A stretch of 64,000 bases of DNA from Myxococcus stipitatus (GTDB lineage Bacteria > Myxococcota > Myxococcia > Myxococcales > Myxococcaceae): positions 9,000,501-9,064,500 of the forward strand of contig NZ_CP147913.1 of NCBI RefSeq assembly GCF_037414475.1. The letters are read 5' to 3'. The position numbers and the translations under genes are program-made. Positions 51,793 through 59,462 of this stretch are shown piece after piece (positions within the stretch are counted from its first letter, which is position 1; each line of letters begins with the position of its first letter). The notes beneath the pieces were generated by a model. It saw only the letters and a list, made by a program, of their open reading frames with translations. It had not been told where the DNA came from and did not search any database.

Positions 51793-54585
51793 TCAGTGGC
51801 TCAGCGGATCCGCGGGATTCGTCCCCGCTTGCCGCTCATCGCCATCGCGCACCCCGTCGAGGTCCCGGTCGATTCCGATTCGAATCCCCGAGCCCGGAGG
51901 CACGCAGGTGTAGGTCAGCGTCCCTCCGTTCGACGTGGCGGCCGAGCGCAGGTTCGCGTCGGACACGGGGCCCACGTCGTGGCGGTCCACGGTGAACTGG
52001 CCGCCGCCCGTGTAGAGGAAGCCCGCTTCATGCGGGCCGAACCGGCCCTTGGCGACCAGCTCACACTCACCCGCGTTGGCGCGGGCGACCAACAGGTCGA
52101 TGCGCGGCCCGACGGTGGCGGCGAGTCCCGCCGTCAGTGTCACCTGCTGGCCCACGATGGGGGCCAGGTTGGTGTCGAAGGCGAGCATGAACTGCTCCAT
52201 GTTCTTCTTGATGGCGTGGCCTTCGGGGGTGTTGGGAATGCCCACGGCGTTCTGGATGGGGTCGAAGTCGAAGCCGCTGGTGAAGTTGAACAGGGTGGGG
52301 ATGGTGCCATCGCTGTTGAAGCCGAAGCCGCGAATCTGGTCCCCCATGAACGGGTCGATGGGCTGCTTGCCGGCGACGACGGGCATGCCGAACATGCCGA
52401 CCTTCTGGTAGGCGTTTCGCAGATGCGGCACGCGGGGGAAGAACGTCGACACGTCGAAGGACGACCTGCCGTCCGAGCCGAAGAAGCCCTTGAACGGGCC
52501 CTCGCCCGGGTTCCCGTTCGGGTCGATGGTGTGGCAGGAGGCGCAGGCGCCGTGGAAGAACGACGTGGTGTTCATGAAGAAGTCCCGGCCGGCCTGCTGC
52601 GAGGGCGTCAGGACATTGTCCAGGTTGCGGACGGGGTTGGGCGGGTAGGCGACCTGCAGGATGAAGTCGGCGAACTTCTGCATCTGCTGGGGCGGGAGTT
52701 GCGTGTTGCGGCCCAGCAGGTCGATGAACGCCGGGTTGAACTGCTTGAAGGCCTCCGACTCGTTGTAGGCGCCGCTGTTGGGCTGGAGGCTGGGGGCGGT
52801 GAAGCCTCCGTTGCGGTCGCCGCGCCAGTGCATGGGGCCATGGTTGGCCATGCCGCGAAGGCTCTGCGTCGACAGTGGGCCCTTCAGCGGGTGGAAGGAC
52901 GTGTCCTGGCCGAACGTGGGGTCGTCGCCGAACTCGGGGAGGTTCGGGACGATGGGGTTGGGGTTGGCCCTCACGGCGAGGTCTGGGTTGCCCAGGTCCC
53001 ATGACAGGCTGTCGAAGTCGCCGAAGATGTGACAGCTCCCGCAGGACGAATCGCCGTGGCTGGAGCTGTTGCGGGCGTCATAGAGGAACGGGCGGCCCTC
53101 CACCACGCTGGCGGGCTCCGGGTTGAACATGGGCAGGTGGGCAATCTCCTGGCGCGTCGTCGTGTTGATGACGGAGATGGAATTGTCGAAGCGCGTCAAC
53201 ACGTAGATGCGGCGGCGGGACTCATCCAGCACGAGGCCCGTGGGGCCGCCGCCGGTGAGCTGGATGTGATTGGCGCTGTTGGGCACGAAGGTGTCTGTCT
53301 CCAGGGCGGCCGTGGGGAAGACGCCCAGCTTCGACGAACCGAACGCGGCCACGTACAGCGTCGCGCCGTCGGACGTCACCGCCATGCCCGTGGGCTGCGC
53401 GAGGCTCTTCTCGCTCTCGGGGTTGGGGGTGGGCACGCAGCACGTGGAGTAATCGATGTGCTTGTTGAGGTGGCGCGGCGTGACGCCAGCGGCACCCAGC
53501 ACGGTGATGCGGCTTTCGTGCAGGTGGCCGCGGAGCGAGCTGCCGGAGAAGGTACCGGCGCCCTCGAAGCGCAGGTCGTTCCGGGCCTCCGTGTTGCTGA
53601 CGTACACCTTCCCGTTGGCGGGGTTGACGACCATGTTGAAGAGGATGGTGCCCACGCCGGAGAAGACGCCGCCGGAGCCCGTGACGGCCGCCGGCGGGTT
53701 CGCGGTGGCGTCGATGGCGAAGACGTCCTTGTCTGGCAGGGTGAAGCGGACCTTGGACGTCCACGGGCGGCCCAGCACGTCCACCCAGTCCTGGCCGTCG
53801 TGCTTGAGGATGATGCCGTGCTCGGGGGCGAGGGCGCCCGCGGAGTTGGTGTTGGGGCCGGGAACGCCGCCCGCGGCCTCGCCACCATTCGGGACAGCGG
53901 CCTCGTGCAGCGCCGTGGTGCGGTTGCCGGAGTGGAACGCCGCCGCGTAGACGCGAGCACCGTCGGGCGTCACCGCCAGCGCGCGGGGCGTGTCCGCGAA
54001 GAACGTGAGGATGTTGAGGGGCGTGCCGCCGAGGCTGTTGCCCAGGTTGTCCGAATCGAAGACCCAGACGTCCGCGCGGCCGACGCCCGGCGTGGTGAGT
54101 TGCGGGTTGAACGGCGCGTTCTGTCCACGGTGCGCGGCGGTGATGAACGCGCGCCTGCGGCCAGGGCCGGCGAAGACGATGTCGCGAGGCTCATCGCCCA
54201 CGAGCAGCGTCCGCGTCACCGTCCCACCCTGGCCCTCGTCGTTCACGCGAACGACGCTGACGCTGTCCGACAGGTGGTTGACGACCCAGACCTCCTCGTT
54301 CGTGCGAGCGGCGACGGCCACGGGCTCCAAGCCCACGGGCACGGAGCCTCGATGGCTCAGCCCATTGTTGCCGATGCGAAAGATTTCCAGACGATTGTCA
54401 GGGGTGTTGACGGCGAAGAGCAGCTTGCCATCCGGAGAGAGGGCCAGGGGCCGGACCTGACCACTCTCGAAGACGGTGAAATGGGCAGCGGAGGCCTCGC
54501 CGCCGAAGAGGCCCCCCACCCATAGCAGCGCCGTGACAATGACTCTCGAGATACCAAGATGGACTGACGTGTGTGTGATTCTCAA
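51793..54585 (-). CDS. Exported beta-propeller/di-heme cytochrome fusion protein
   Basis: A 930-residue exported protein. The signal is VTALLWVGGLFGGEASA. Residues about 35-490 form a seven-bladed YVTN-type beta-propeller (repeats such as LALSPDGKLLFAVN, MAVTSDGATLYVAAFG). The rest resembles a di-heme cytochrome c peroxidase/MauG-like part: heme motifs CGSCH near residue 513 and CASCH near 678, with an FFPRVPHLRNAYQKVGMFG segment close to the second. The C-terminus has DRDLDGVRDGDE, a calcium-binding-like repeat. It may oxidise something in the periplasm or outside. The start is TTG 54585 with GGAGG 6 bases upstream; an ATG at 54657 is possible. Confidence 0.85.
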   Translation of the reverse strand: MRITHTSVHLGISRVIVTALLWVGGLFGGEASAAHFTVFESGQVRPLALSPDGKLLFAVNTPDNRLEIFRIGNNGLSHRGSVPVGLEPVAVAARTNEEVWVVNHLSDSVSVVRVNDEGQGGTVTRTLLVGDEPRDIVFAGPGRRRAFITAAHRGQNAPFNPQLTTPGVGRADVWVFDSDNLGNSLGGTPLNILTFFADTPRALAVTPDGARVYAAAFHSGNRTTALHEAAVPNGGEAAGGVPGPNTNSAGALAPEHGIILKHDGQDWVDVLGRPWTSKVRFTLPDKDVFAIDATANPPAAVTGSGGVFSGVGTILFNMVVNPANGKVYVSNTEARNDLRFEGAGTFSGSSLRGHLHESRITVLGAAGVTPRHLNKHIDYSTCCVPTPNPESEKSLAQPTGMAVTSDGATLYVAAFGSSKLGVFPTAALETDTFVPNSANHIQLTGGGPTGLVLDESRRRIYVLTRFDNSISVINTTTRQEIAHLPMFNPEPASVVEGRPFLYDARNSSSHGDSSCGSCHIFGDFDSLSWDLGNPDLAVRANPNPIVPNLPEFGDDPTFGQDTSFHPLKGPLSTQSLRGMANHGPMHWRGDRNGGFTAPSLQPNSGAYNESEAFKQFNPAFIDLLGRNTQLPPQQMQKFADFILQVAYPPNPVRNLDNVLTPSQQAGRDFFMNTTSFFHGACASCHTIDPNGNPGEGPFKGFFGSDGRSSFDVSTFFPRVPHLRNAYQKVGMFGMPVVAGKQPIDPFMGDQIRGFGFNSDGTIPTLFNFTSGFDFDPIQNAVGIPNTPEGHAIKKNMEQFMLAFDTNLAPIVGQQVTLTAGLAATVGPRIDLLVARANAGECELVAKGRFGPHEAGFLYTGGGQFTVDRHDVGPVSDANLRSAATSNGGTLTYTCVPPGSGIRIGIDRDLDGVRDGDERQAGTNPADPLSH

Positions 54586-54798
54586 GACACCCTCCAGGGA
54601 GAGTTGCGGTTCCCTTCCTCCGCCAACGGCGCTGGGCGAAAGGGAACGCGGAATCATCCTTGGATTCAGGGTAAGGCGTAAATGCTGACATCTCTTTTTA
54701 GGCTTCCCCCCATTCAGAGGGATGGACAGGCTCGGGGGACTTCGGCGAGAACCGATGACCTGTGCGGGCAAGCCGTACTTTTACAAGGGTGTGTACGA

Positions 54799-55746
54799 AT
54801 GGCTTGGAAGATGCCTGAGGAGCCTTTTATTGATGGAGATCCAGGGTCCGCGCTGGAGACGGTGATTGTTCCTCGGACGAGGGACTTGGGGGATGGGTTC
54901 GAGGTGCGCCGGGCGTTGCCCTCGTCGCGGCGTCGGATGGTGGGGCCGTTCATCTTCATGGACCAGATGGGGCCGGCGCTGCTCCAGGCGGGGAAGGGGT
55001 TGGATGTGCGGCCTCATCCCCACATTGGACTGGCGACGGTGACGTATCTCTTCGAGGGAGAGATTCTTCACCGCGACACGCTGGGGAAGGTGCAGGCCAT
55101 TCGGCCGGGCGCGGTGAATTGGATGGTGGCGGGGCGCGGCATCGCGCATTCGGAGCGCACGCCCCCCGAGGTGCGGGCTCACGGCGGCCGGCTGTTTGGG
55201 ATTCAGTTCTGGGTGGCGCTGCCAGGGCGCCATGAGGAGGTCGCGCCTTCGTTTGTCCATACACCCGCGGAGGCGCTGCCGGTCGTTCAAGACCCAGGGT
55301 TGGAGGTGAGACTCATCGCGGGAGAGATGTATGGCGCGCGTTCTCCAGTGCAGACGCAGTCGCCGCTCTTCTATGCGGATGTGAAGCTTGACGTGGGGAC
55401 ACGCATCCAGGTGCCCACCGAGCACGAGGAGCGAGGTCTCTTCGTCGCGGAGGGGGAGGTGGAGGTGGGAGGACAGGGTTATGGCGCGGGCCAGCTCCTG
55501 GTGCTGCGTCCGGGAGCGCAGGTGGTGGCGAAGGGCGGAGGTGCGGCTCGCTCGCGGCTGTTGCTCTTTGGCGGCGAGCCCATGGACGGACCGCGTCACA
55601 TCTGGTGGAACTTCGTCTCGAGCTCGAAGGAGCGGATTGAGCAGGCCAAGGAGGACTGGAAGGCCGGCCGCATGGGACAAGTCCCAGGTGAGACGGAGTT
55701 CATTCCGCTGCCGGAGGCCGAGCCGAACGTGCCGCGTTATCCCTGA
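54799..55746 (+). CDS. Pirin-family cupin protein
   Basis: A 315-residue bicupin of the pirin family. The metal-binding N-terminal cupin has PHPHIGLATVTYLFEGE and HRDTLG with the usual His and Glu ligands; RPGAVNWMVAGRGIAHSER follows. The pirin C-terminal cupin lies at about 180-290. Some bacterial pirins (YhhW) degrade quercetin, others regulate enzymes. ATG 54799 (MAWKMPEEP) is preferred to an upstream frame that starts in unrelated sequence; AAGGG lies about 10 bases before it. It stands alone between the propeller/cytochrome gene (divergent) and a gap of 370 bases. Confidence 0.93.
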   Translation: MAWKMPEEPFIDGDPGSALETVIVPRTRDLGDGFEVRRALPSSRRRMVGPFIFMDQMGPALLQAGKGLDVRPHPHIGLATVTYLFEGEILHRDTLGKVQAIRPGAVNWMVAGRGIAHSERTPPEVRAHGGRLFGIQFWVALPGRHEEVAPSFVHTPAEALPVVQDPGLEVRLIAGEMYGARSPVQTQSPLFYADVKLDVGTRIQVPTEHEERGLFVAEGEVEVGGQGYGAGQLLVLRPGAQVVAKGGGAARSRLLLFGGEPMDGPRHIWWNFVSSSKERIEQAKEDWKAGRMGQVPGETEFIPLPEAEPNVPRYP

Positions 55747-55996
55747 GAGGCGCCGGCGGTGATTGTCGCGGACAGGGTCCTCGCGCTCGCCCCTGAGCGC
55801 GTCCAGCCCCGCTTCCACTCGAGCGTGCCTTCTCCTGGCTTCGCTGACGTCACCGTGTGTCATTCGAGATGACGCAAGGCCATGAACCGTGACACTTTGC
55901 GACATCCATCGCGCATCGTGGCTGTGTTCTTCTTGAATTTCTTGTGTGTTATTCCTTGCGTGCCGTGAAGGCTGGACCTGGTCCCTGGAGGCACCC

Positions 55997-56050
55997 ATGC
56001 ACGCAAGGAAGCTCGTGGGCGGTGTGATGAGCTGGCCTCCGGGTGAATGA
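55997..56050 (+). CDS. Candidate 17-codon micro-ORF
   Basis: ATG 55997 to TGA 56048-56050 encodes a 17-residue peptide (MHARKLVGGVMSWPPGE). GGAGG lies 5 bases before the ATG, a strong ribosome-binding site for so short a frame, and a 10-bp stem hairpin begins right after the stop. An AT-rich promoter-like patch lies upstream. It could be a small peptide or a leader; chance is quite possible. Confidence 0.3.
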   Translation: MHARKLVGGVMSWPPGE

Positions 56051-56090
56051 AAACGGCCCGCCCGGAGGTGCTTCCGGAGCGGGCCGTTGT
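56050..56090 (-). terminator. Rho-independent terminator after hutH
   Basis: AACGGCCCGC (56052-56061) pairs perfectly with GCGGGCCGTT (56079-56088), with an inner CCGGA/TCCGG pair. Read on the minus strand it is followed by TTTTC, as expected for the end of hutH, whose stop is 29 bases before. Confidence 0.8.
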
Positions 56091-56118
56091 CATGTCGGAG
56101 CCGGCGGTAGAGCGCCGG

Positions 56119-57645
56119 TCAGGCGGTGGCCGAGCGCACGGCCTCGATGAGGGCGCCCGAGTCGACGAGCTGGCTGACGGCCTCGATGTCCTTGTGCAGC
56201 TCGCGGTCGCGGTCCATGTGCGGCACCTTCGAGCGGATGAGCTCGTACGCGGCCAGCGCGCCCTTGCCCGGCTTCACCGGCAGGCGGAAGTCCAGGGCCT
56301 GCGCCGCCACCAGCATCTCGATGGCCAGGCACGAGCGGGTGAAGTCACTCACCTGCCGGCCCTTGAGCGCCGCCGTCATGCCCATGGACACGTGGTCCTC
56401 GCGGCCCGCGGACGACGGAATCGAGTCCACCGAGGCGGGGTGGCTGAGCACGCGCGACTCGGCCACCAGCGCCGCGCTGGTCACCTGCGCGATCATGAAG
56501 CCCGAGTTCAACCCCGAGTTCTTCGCCAGGAACGCGGGCAGGCCCGACAGCGCCGGGTTCACCAACTGCTCCACGCGCCGCTCGCTGATGGAGGACAGCT
56601 GGGTGAGCGCCATGGCCACCACGTCCATCGCCAGCGAGATGGGCTGGCCGTGGAAGTTGCCGCCGGAGACGATGCGCTCCGTCTCCGTGAAGACGAGCGG
56701 GTTGTCCGTGGCGCTGTTGACCTCCACCTCGAGGATGCGCCGGGCGAAGGCCAGGCCCTCGCGCGCCGCGCCATGCACCTGGGGCATGCAGCGCAGCGAG
56801 TACGGGTCCTGCACCTTGCTGCAGTTGACGTGGGTCTCCACCAGTTCGCTGTTCTTCAGGATGCGACGCAGGTGCGCCGCGCAATCCTTCTGGCCGGGGT
56901 GGGCGCGGACGTCGTGAATCTCGGGGATGAAAGGCTTGTGGCTGCCGAGCAGACCTTCCAGCGTCATCGCGCCGGCGACGTCGGCGAGCGACGCGAGGGA
57001 CTCCGCGCGGAGCTGGAGGAGGGTGCCCACCGCGCACATGGCCTGGGTGCCGTTGACCAGCGCCAGGCCCTCCTTGGCCTCGAGGATGACGGGCTGCAGA
57101 CCCGCGCGCTCCAGCGCCTGACGCGCGGGGAGCCGCTGACCCTGGTGGAAGGCCTCGCCCTCGCCGATGAAGACCAGCGCCAGGTGGGCCAGGGGCGCCA
57201 GGTCACCGGACGCACCCACGCTGCCGCGCTCGGGGACGACGGGGACCACGTCCCGGTTGAGCATGTCCAGCGCCAGGGCGAGCGTCTCGGGCCGGATGCC
57301 GGAGTAGCCCTTGGCCAGCACGTTGCAGCGAAGCAGCAGCAACGCGCGGGCTTCGCCGAGCGGCAGGGGCGTGCCGACACCGCAAGCGTGAGAGAGGATG
57401 AGGTTGCGTTGCAGGTCCCGGAGGTCCTTCTTGTCGATGCGCACTTCGGCCAGGGTGCCGAATCCGGTGTTGATGCCGTAGGACGGGGTGTCTCCCGCGG
57501 CGACCCGGTCCACGAGGGCACGAGAGGCACGAACGCGGGCGGCGGCCTCGGGGGCCAGCTCCACGGTGACCTCGTTTCGGGCGACCTGGAGGATCTGCTC
57601 CAGCGACAGGGTGTCACCGTCAATCAAGATGCGAGGGCGCGACAT
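56119..57645 (-). CDS. hutH: Histidine ammonia-lyase
   Basis: A 508-residue aromatic amino-acid lyase. The Ala145-Ser146-Gly147 triad (GSVGASGDLAPL) forms the MIO prosthetic group. The catalytic Tyr lies in YGINTGFG near residue 57, and the family motifs HGQP-type (GGNFHGQP) and ASVDSIPSS follow. It deaminates histidine to urocanate, the first step of histidine breakdown. The start ATG 57645 (MSRPRIL) has GGAG 6 bases upstream; an in-frame ATG 27 bases upstream lacks a site. hutU, hutI and hutG are not nearby. The gene is divergent from aspartate kinase by 100 bases. Confidence 0.95.
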   Translation of the reverse strand: MSRPRILIDGDTLSLEQILQVARNEVTVELAPEAAARVRASRALVDRVAAGDTPSYGINTGFGTLAEVRIDKKDLRDLQRNLILSHACGVGTPLPLGEARALLLLRCNVLAKGYSGIRPETLALALDMLNRDVVPVVPERGSVGASGDLAPLAHLALVFIGEGEAFHQGQRLPARQALERAGLQPVILEAKEGLALVNGTQAMCAVGTLLQLRAESLASLADVAGAMTLEGLLGSHKPFIPEIHDVRAHPGQKDCAAHLRRILKNSELVETHVNCSKVQDPYSLRCMPQVHGAAREGLAFARRILEVEVNSATDNPLVFTETERIVSGGNFHGQPISLAMDVVAMALTQLSSISERRVEQLVNPALSGLPAFLAKNSGLNSGFMIAQVTSAALVAESRVLSHPASVDSIPSSAGREDHVSMGMTAALKGRQVSDFTRSCLAIEMLVAAQALDFRLPVKPGKGALAAYELIRSKVPHMDRDRELHKDIEAVSQLVDSGALIEAVRSATA

Positions 57646-57745
57646 TGGGGCTCCAAGAGTTGGCGGGGTCAAAGGTCAGCGGCAGCGGGGCTTTACACCC
57701 GGGAGCGGTGCTCGTATAGCTCCGCGCGATTGACGCAGGGAGGTC

Positions 57746-59032
57746 ATGGAGCCCGTGGCACTCATCGTCCAGAAGTACGGTGGTACCTCCGTGGGTGACA
57801 CCGAGCGGATGAAGAACGTCGCTCGCCGGTGTCTGGCTGCTCAGCGTGCGGGGCACGACGTCGTCGTCGTGGTCTCCGCCATGTCCGGGGAGACGAACCG
57901 GCTGCTCAAACTCGTGGCGCAGATAACCGACCGGCCAGACGAGCGGGAGCAGGACGTGGTGGTGGCCACCGGTGAGCAGGTGTCCATCGGTCTGGTGGCG
58001 ATGGCCATCCAGGCGCAGGGTGGCAAGGCGACGAGCTTCCTGGGGCACCAGGTGCGCATCGTCACCGACAGCACCTTCTCCAAGGCGCGCATCAAGAGCA
58101 TCGACGCGCAGCCCATCCGCTCGGCGCTGAGCAAGGGACACATCGTCGTGGTGGCGGGGTTCCAGGGCGTGGACGAGGAGGGGAGCGTCACGACGCTGGG
58201 GCGTGGAGGTTCGGACACGACGGCGGTGGCGGTGGCCGCGGCGCTCCAGGCGGATGCGTGTGAGATCTACACGGACGTGGACGGGGTCTACACCACGGAC
58301 CCGAACATGGTTCCCGCCGCGCGCAAGCTGGAGCGCATCGCCTATGAGGAGATGTTGGAGCTGGCGAGCGTGGGCGCGAAGGTGTTGCAGATTCGCTCTG
58401 TCGAGTTCGCCATGAAGTACAAGGTGCCGCTCTGGGTGAAGTCGTCGTTCTCCCAGGACCCTGGCACCCTCGTCTGTGAGGAGGACAAGTCCATGGAGGA
58501 CGTGCTGGTCCGCGGCGTGGCGTATGACCGGAACGAGGCGAAGATCACCGTGAGCGGGGTGCCGGATGTGCCGGGCATCGCGGCGAAGATCTTCGGGCCG
58601 CTCGATGAGAAGCACATCGTGGTGGACCTCATCGTCCAGAACCCGTCGCGGGACGGGCGGACGGACCTGACCTTCACGGTGGGCAAGTCGGACTTCGCCA
58701 AGGCGCAGGAGGTGGTGCGCAAGGCCGCGGCGGAGATCCAGGCGCTGGGCATCGAGACGGACGACAACATCGCCAAGGTCTCCATCGTCGGCGTGGGCAT
58801 GCGCAACCACTCGGGTGTGGCGGCCAGGATGTTCGCGGCGCTGTCGGCCGAGGGCATCAACATCCAGATGATTTCGACGTCGGAGATCAAGGTCTCGTGT
58901 GTCGTCCACTCCAAGTACACGGAGCTGGCGGTGCGCGCGCTGCACACGGCGTTCGGGTTGGATCAGCCGCTGCCTCCGGAGGGTGTGGTGGCGGTGTCGG
59001 AGACGGCGGCGCTCAAGGGCGAGAAGGTCTGA
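57746..59032 (+). CDS. lysC: Aspartate kinase
   Basis: A 428-residue aspartate kinase, the first enzyme of the lysine, threonine and methionine pathway. The N-terminal amino-acid-kinase domain has VQKYGGTSVGD, then VVSAMSGETN and GRGGSDTTAVAVAAAL. Two ACT domains at the C-terminus (about 265-420: VPDVPGIAAKIFG and then GVGMRNHSGVAARMF) mediate feedback inhibition by lysine and/or threonine. ATG 57746 is 2 bases after GGGAGG; a GTG at 57755 would give the canonical MALIVQKYGG start and is an alternative. It is followed by a ComEA-like gene after 4 bases, so both may be transcribed together. Confidence 0.96.
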   Translation: MEPVALIVQKYGGTSVGDTERMKNVARRCLAAQRAGHDVVVVVSAMSGETNRLLKLVAQITDRPDEREQDVVVATGEQVSIGLVAMAIQAQGGKATSFLGHQVRIVTDSTFSKARIKSIDAQPIRSALSKGHIVVVAGFQGVDEEGSVTTLGRGGSDTTAVAVAAALQADACEIYTDVDGVYTTDPNMVPAARKLERIAYEEMLELASVGAKVLQIRSVEFAMKYKVPLWVKSSFSQDPGTLVCEEDKSMEDVLVRGVAYDRNEAKITVSGVPDVPGIAAKIFGPLDEKHIVVDLIVQNPSRDGRTDLTFTVGKSDFAKAQEVVRKAAAEIQALGIETDDNIAKVSIVGVGMRNHSGVAARMFAALSAEGINIQMISTSEIKVSCVVHSKYTELAVRALHTAFGLDQPLPPEGVVAVSETAALKGEKV

Positions 59033-59036
59033 TCTG

Positions 59037-59453
59037 GTGACGGGGCGTACCGCGGCGCTCGCGGTTGTGGCGTTGGGGGTGATGGGGTTGGGGGCGGTGG
59101 CCCGCTGGCGCTGGCCGGATTCCGCGTCAGCGCTGGATTGTCCTCGCGAGGTGGTGAGGCTGCGTCCGGATGGGGTGGCGACGTGTGGGGAGGGCGCGCG
59201 GCCGACGGGGGCCCAGGCGCTGGCGTTGGGGCGGCGGTTGGACCTCAACGCGGCCACGGCGGAGGAGTTGGCGTTGTTGCCTGGGGTAGGGGCTTCGCTT
59301 GCGAGGAGTCTGGTGGAGGCTCGCGAGGTGGCGGGTGGATTTGGGAGTTGGGACGCGGTGGACGAGGTGCCTGGAGTGGGGGCCGCCCGCCTGAAGACCC
59401 TCCAGTCGGCCACGGTGTTGGGGGCGGCGCCCGATACGGGGGCGGTGTGGTAA
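59037..59453 (+). CDS. ComEA-like helix-hairpin-helix protein
   Basis: A 138-residue protein. One N-terminal membrane segment (AALAVVALGVMGLGAVA) anchors it, followed by a short linker and a C-terminal helix-hairpin-helix pair: LDLNAATAEELALLPGVGASLA and WDAVDEVPGVGAARLKTL. ComEA proteins bind incoming double-stranded DNA during natural transformation. The start is GTG 59037, 4 bases after the aspartate-kinase stop; the upstream overlapping frame is a shadow. Whether it is a true competence protein or another HhH protein is not certain. It precedes the zinc-ribbon repeat gene by 9 bases. Confidence 0.85.
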   Translation: MTGRTAALAVVALGVMGLGAVARWRWPDSASALDCPREVVRLRPDGVATCGEGARPTGAQALALGRRLDLNAATAEELALLPGVGASLARSLVEAREVAGGFGSWDAVDEVPGVGAARLKTLQSATVLGAAPDTGAVW

Positions 59454-59462
59454 GCACGCGGC

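Larger units (their letters stand above)
55747..56118. other. Intergenic stretch holding a short ORF and the hutH terminator
   Basis: About 370 bases between pirin and hutH. The first part shows nothing. An AT-rich patch (55925-55965) could contain a promoter. A 17-codon frame and a strong hairpin, listed separately, fill the right part. Confidence 0.4.
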
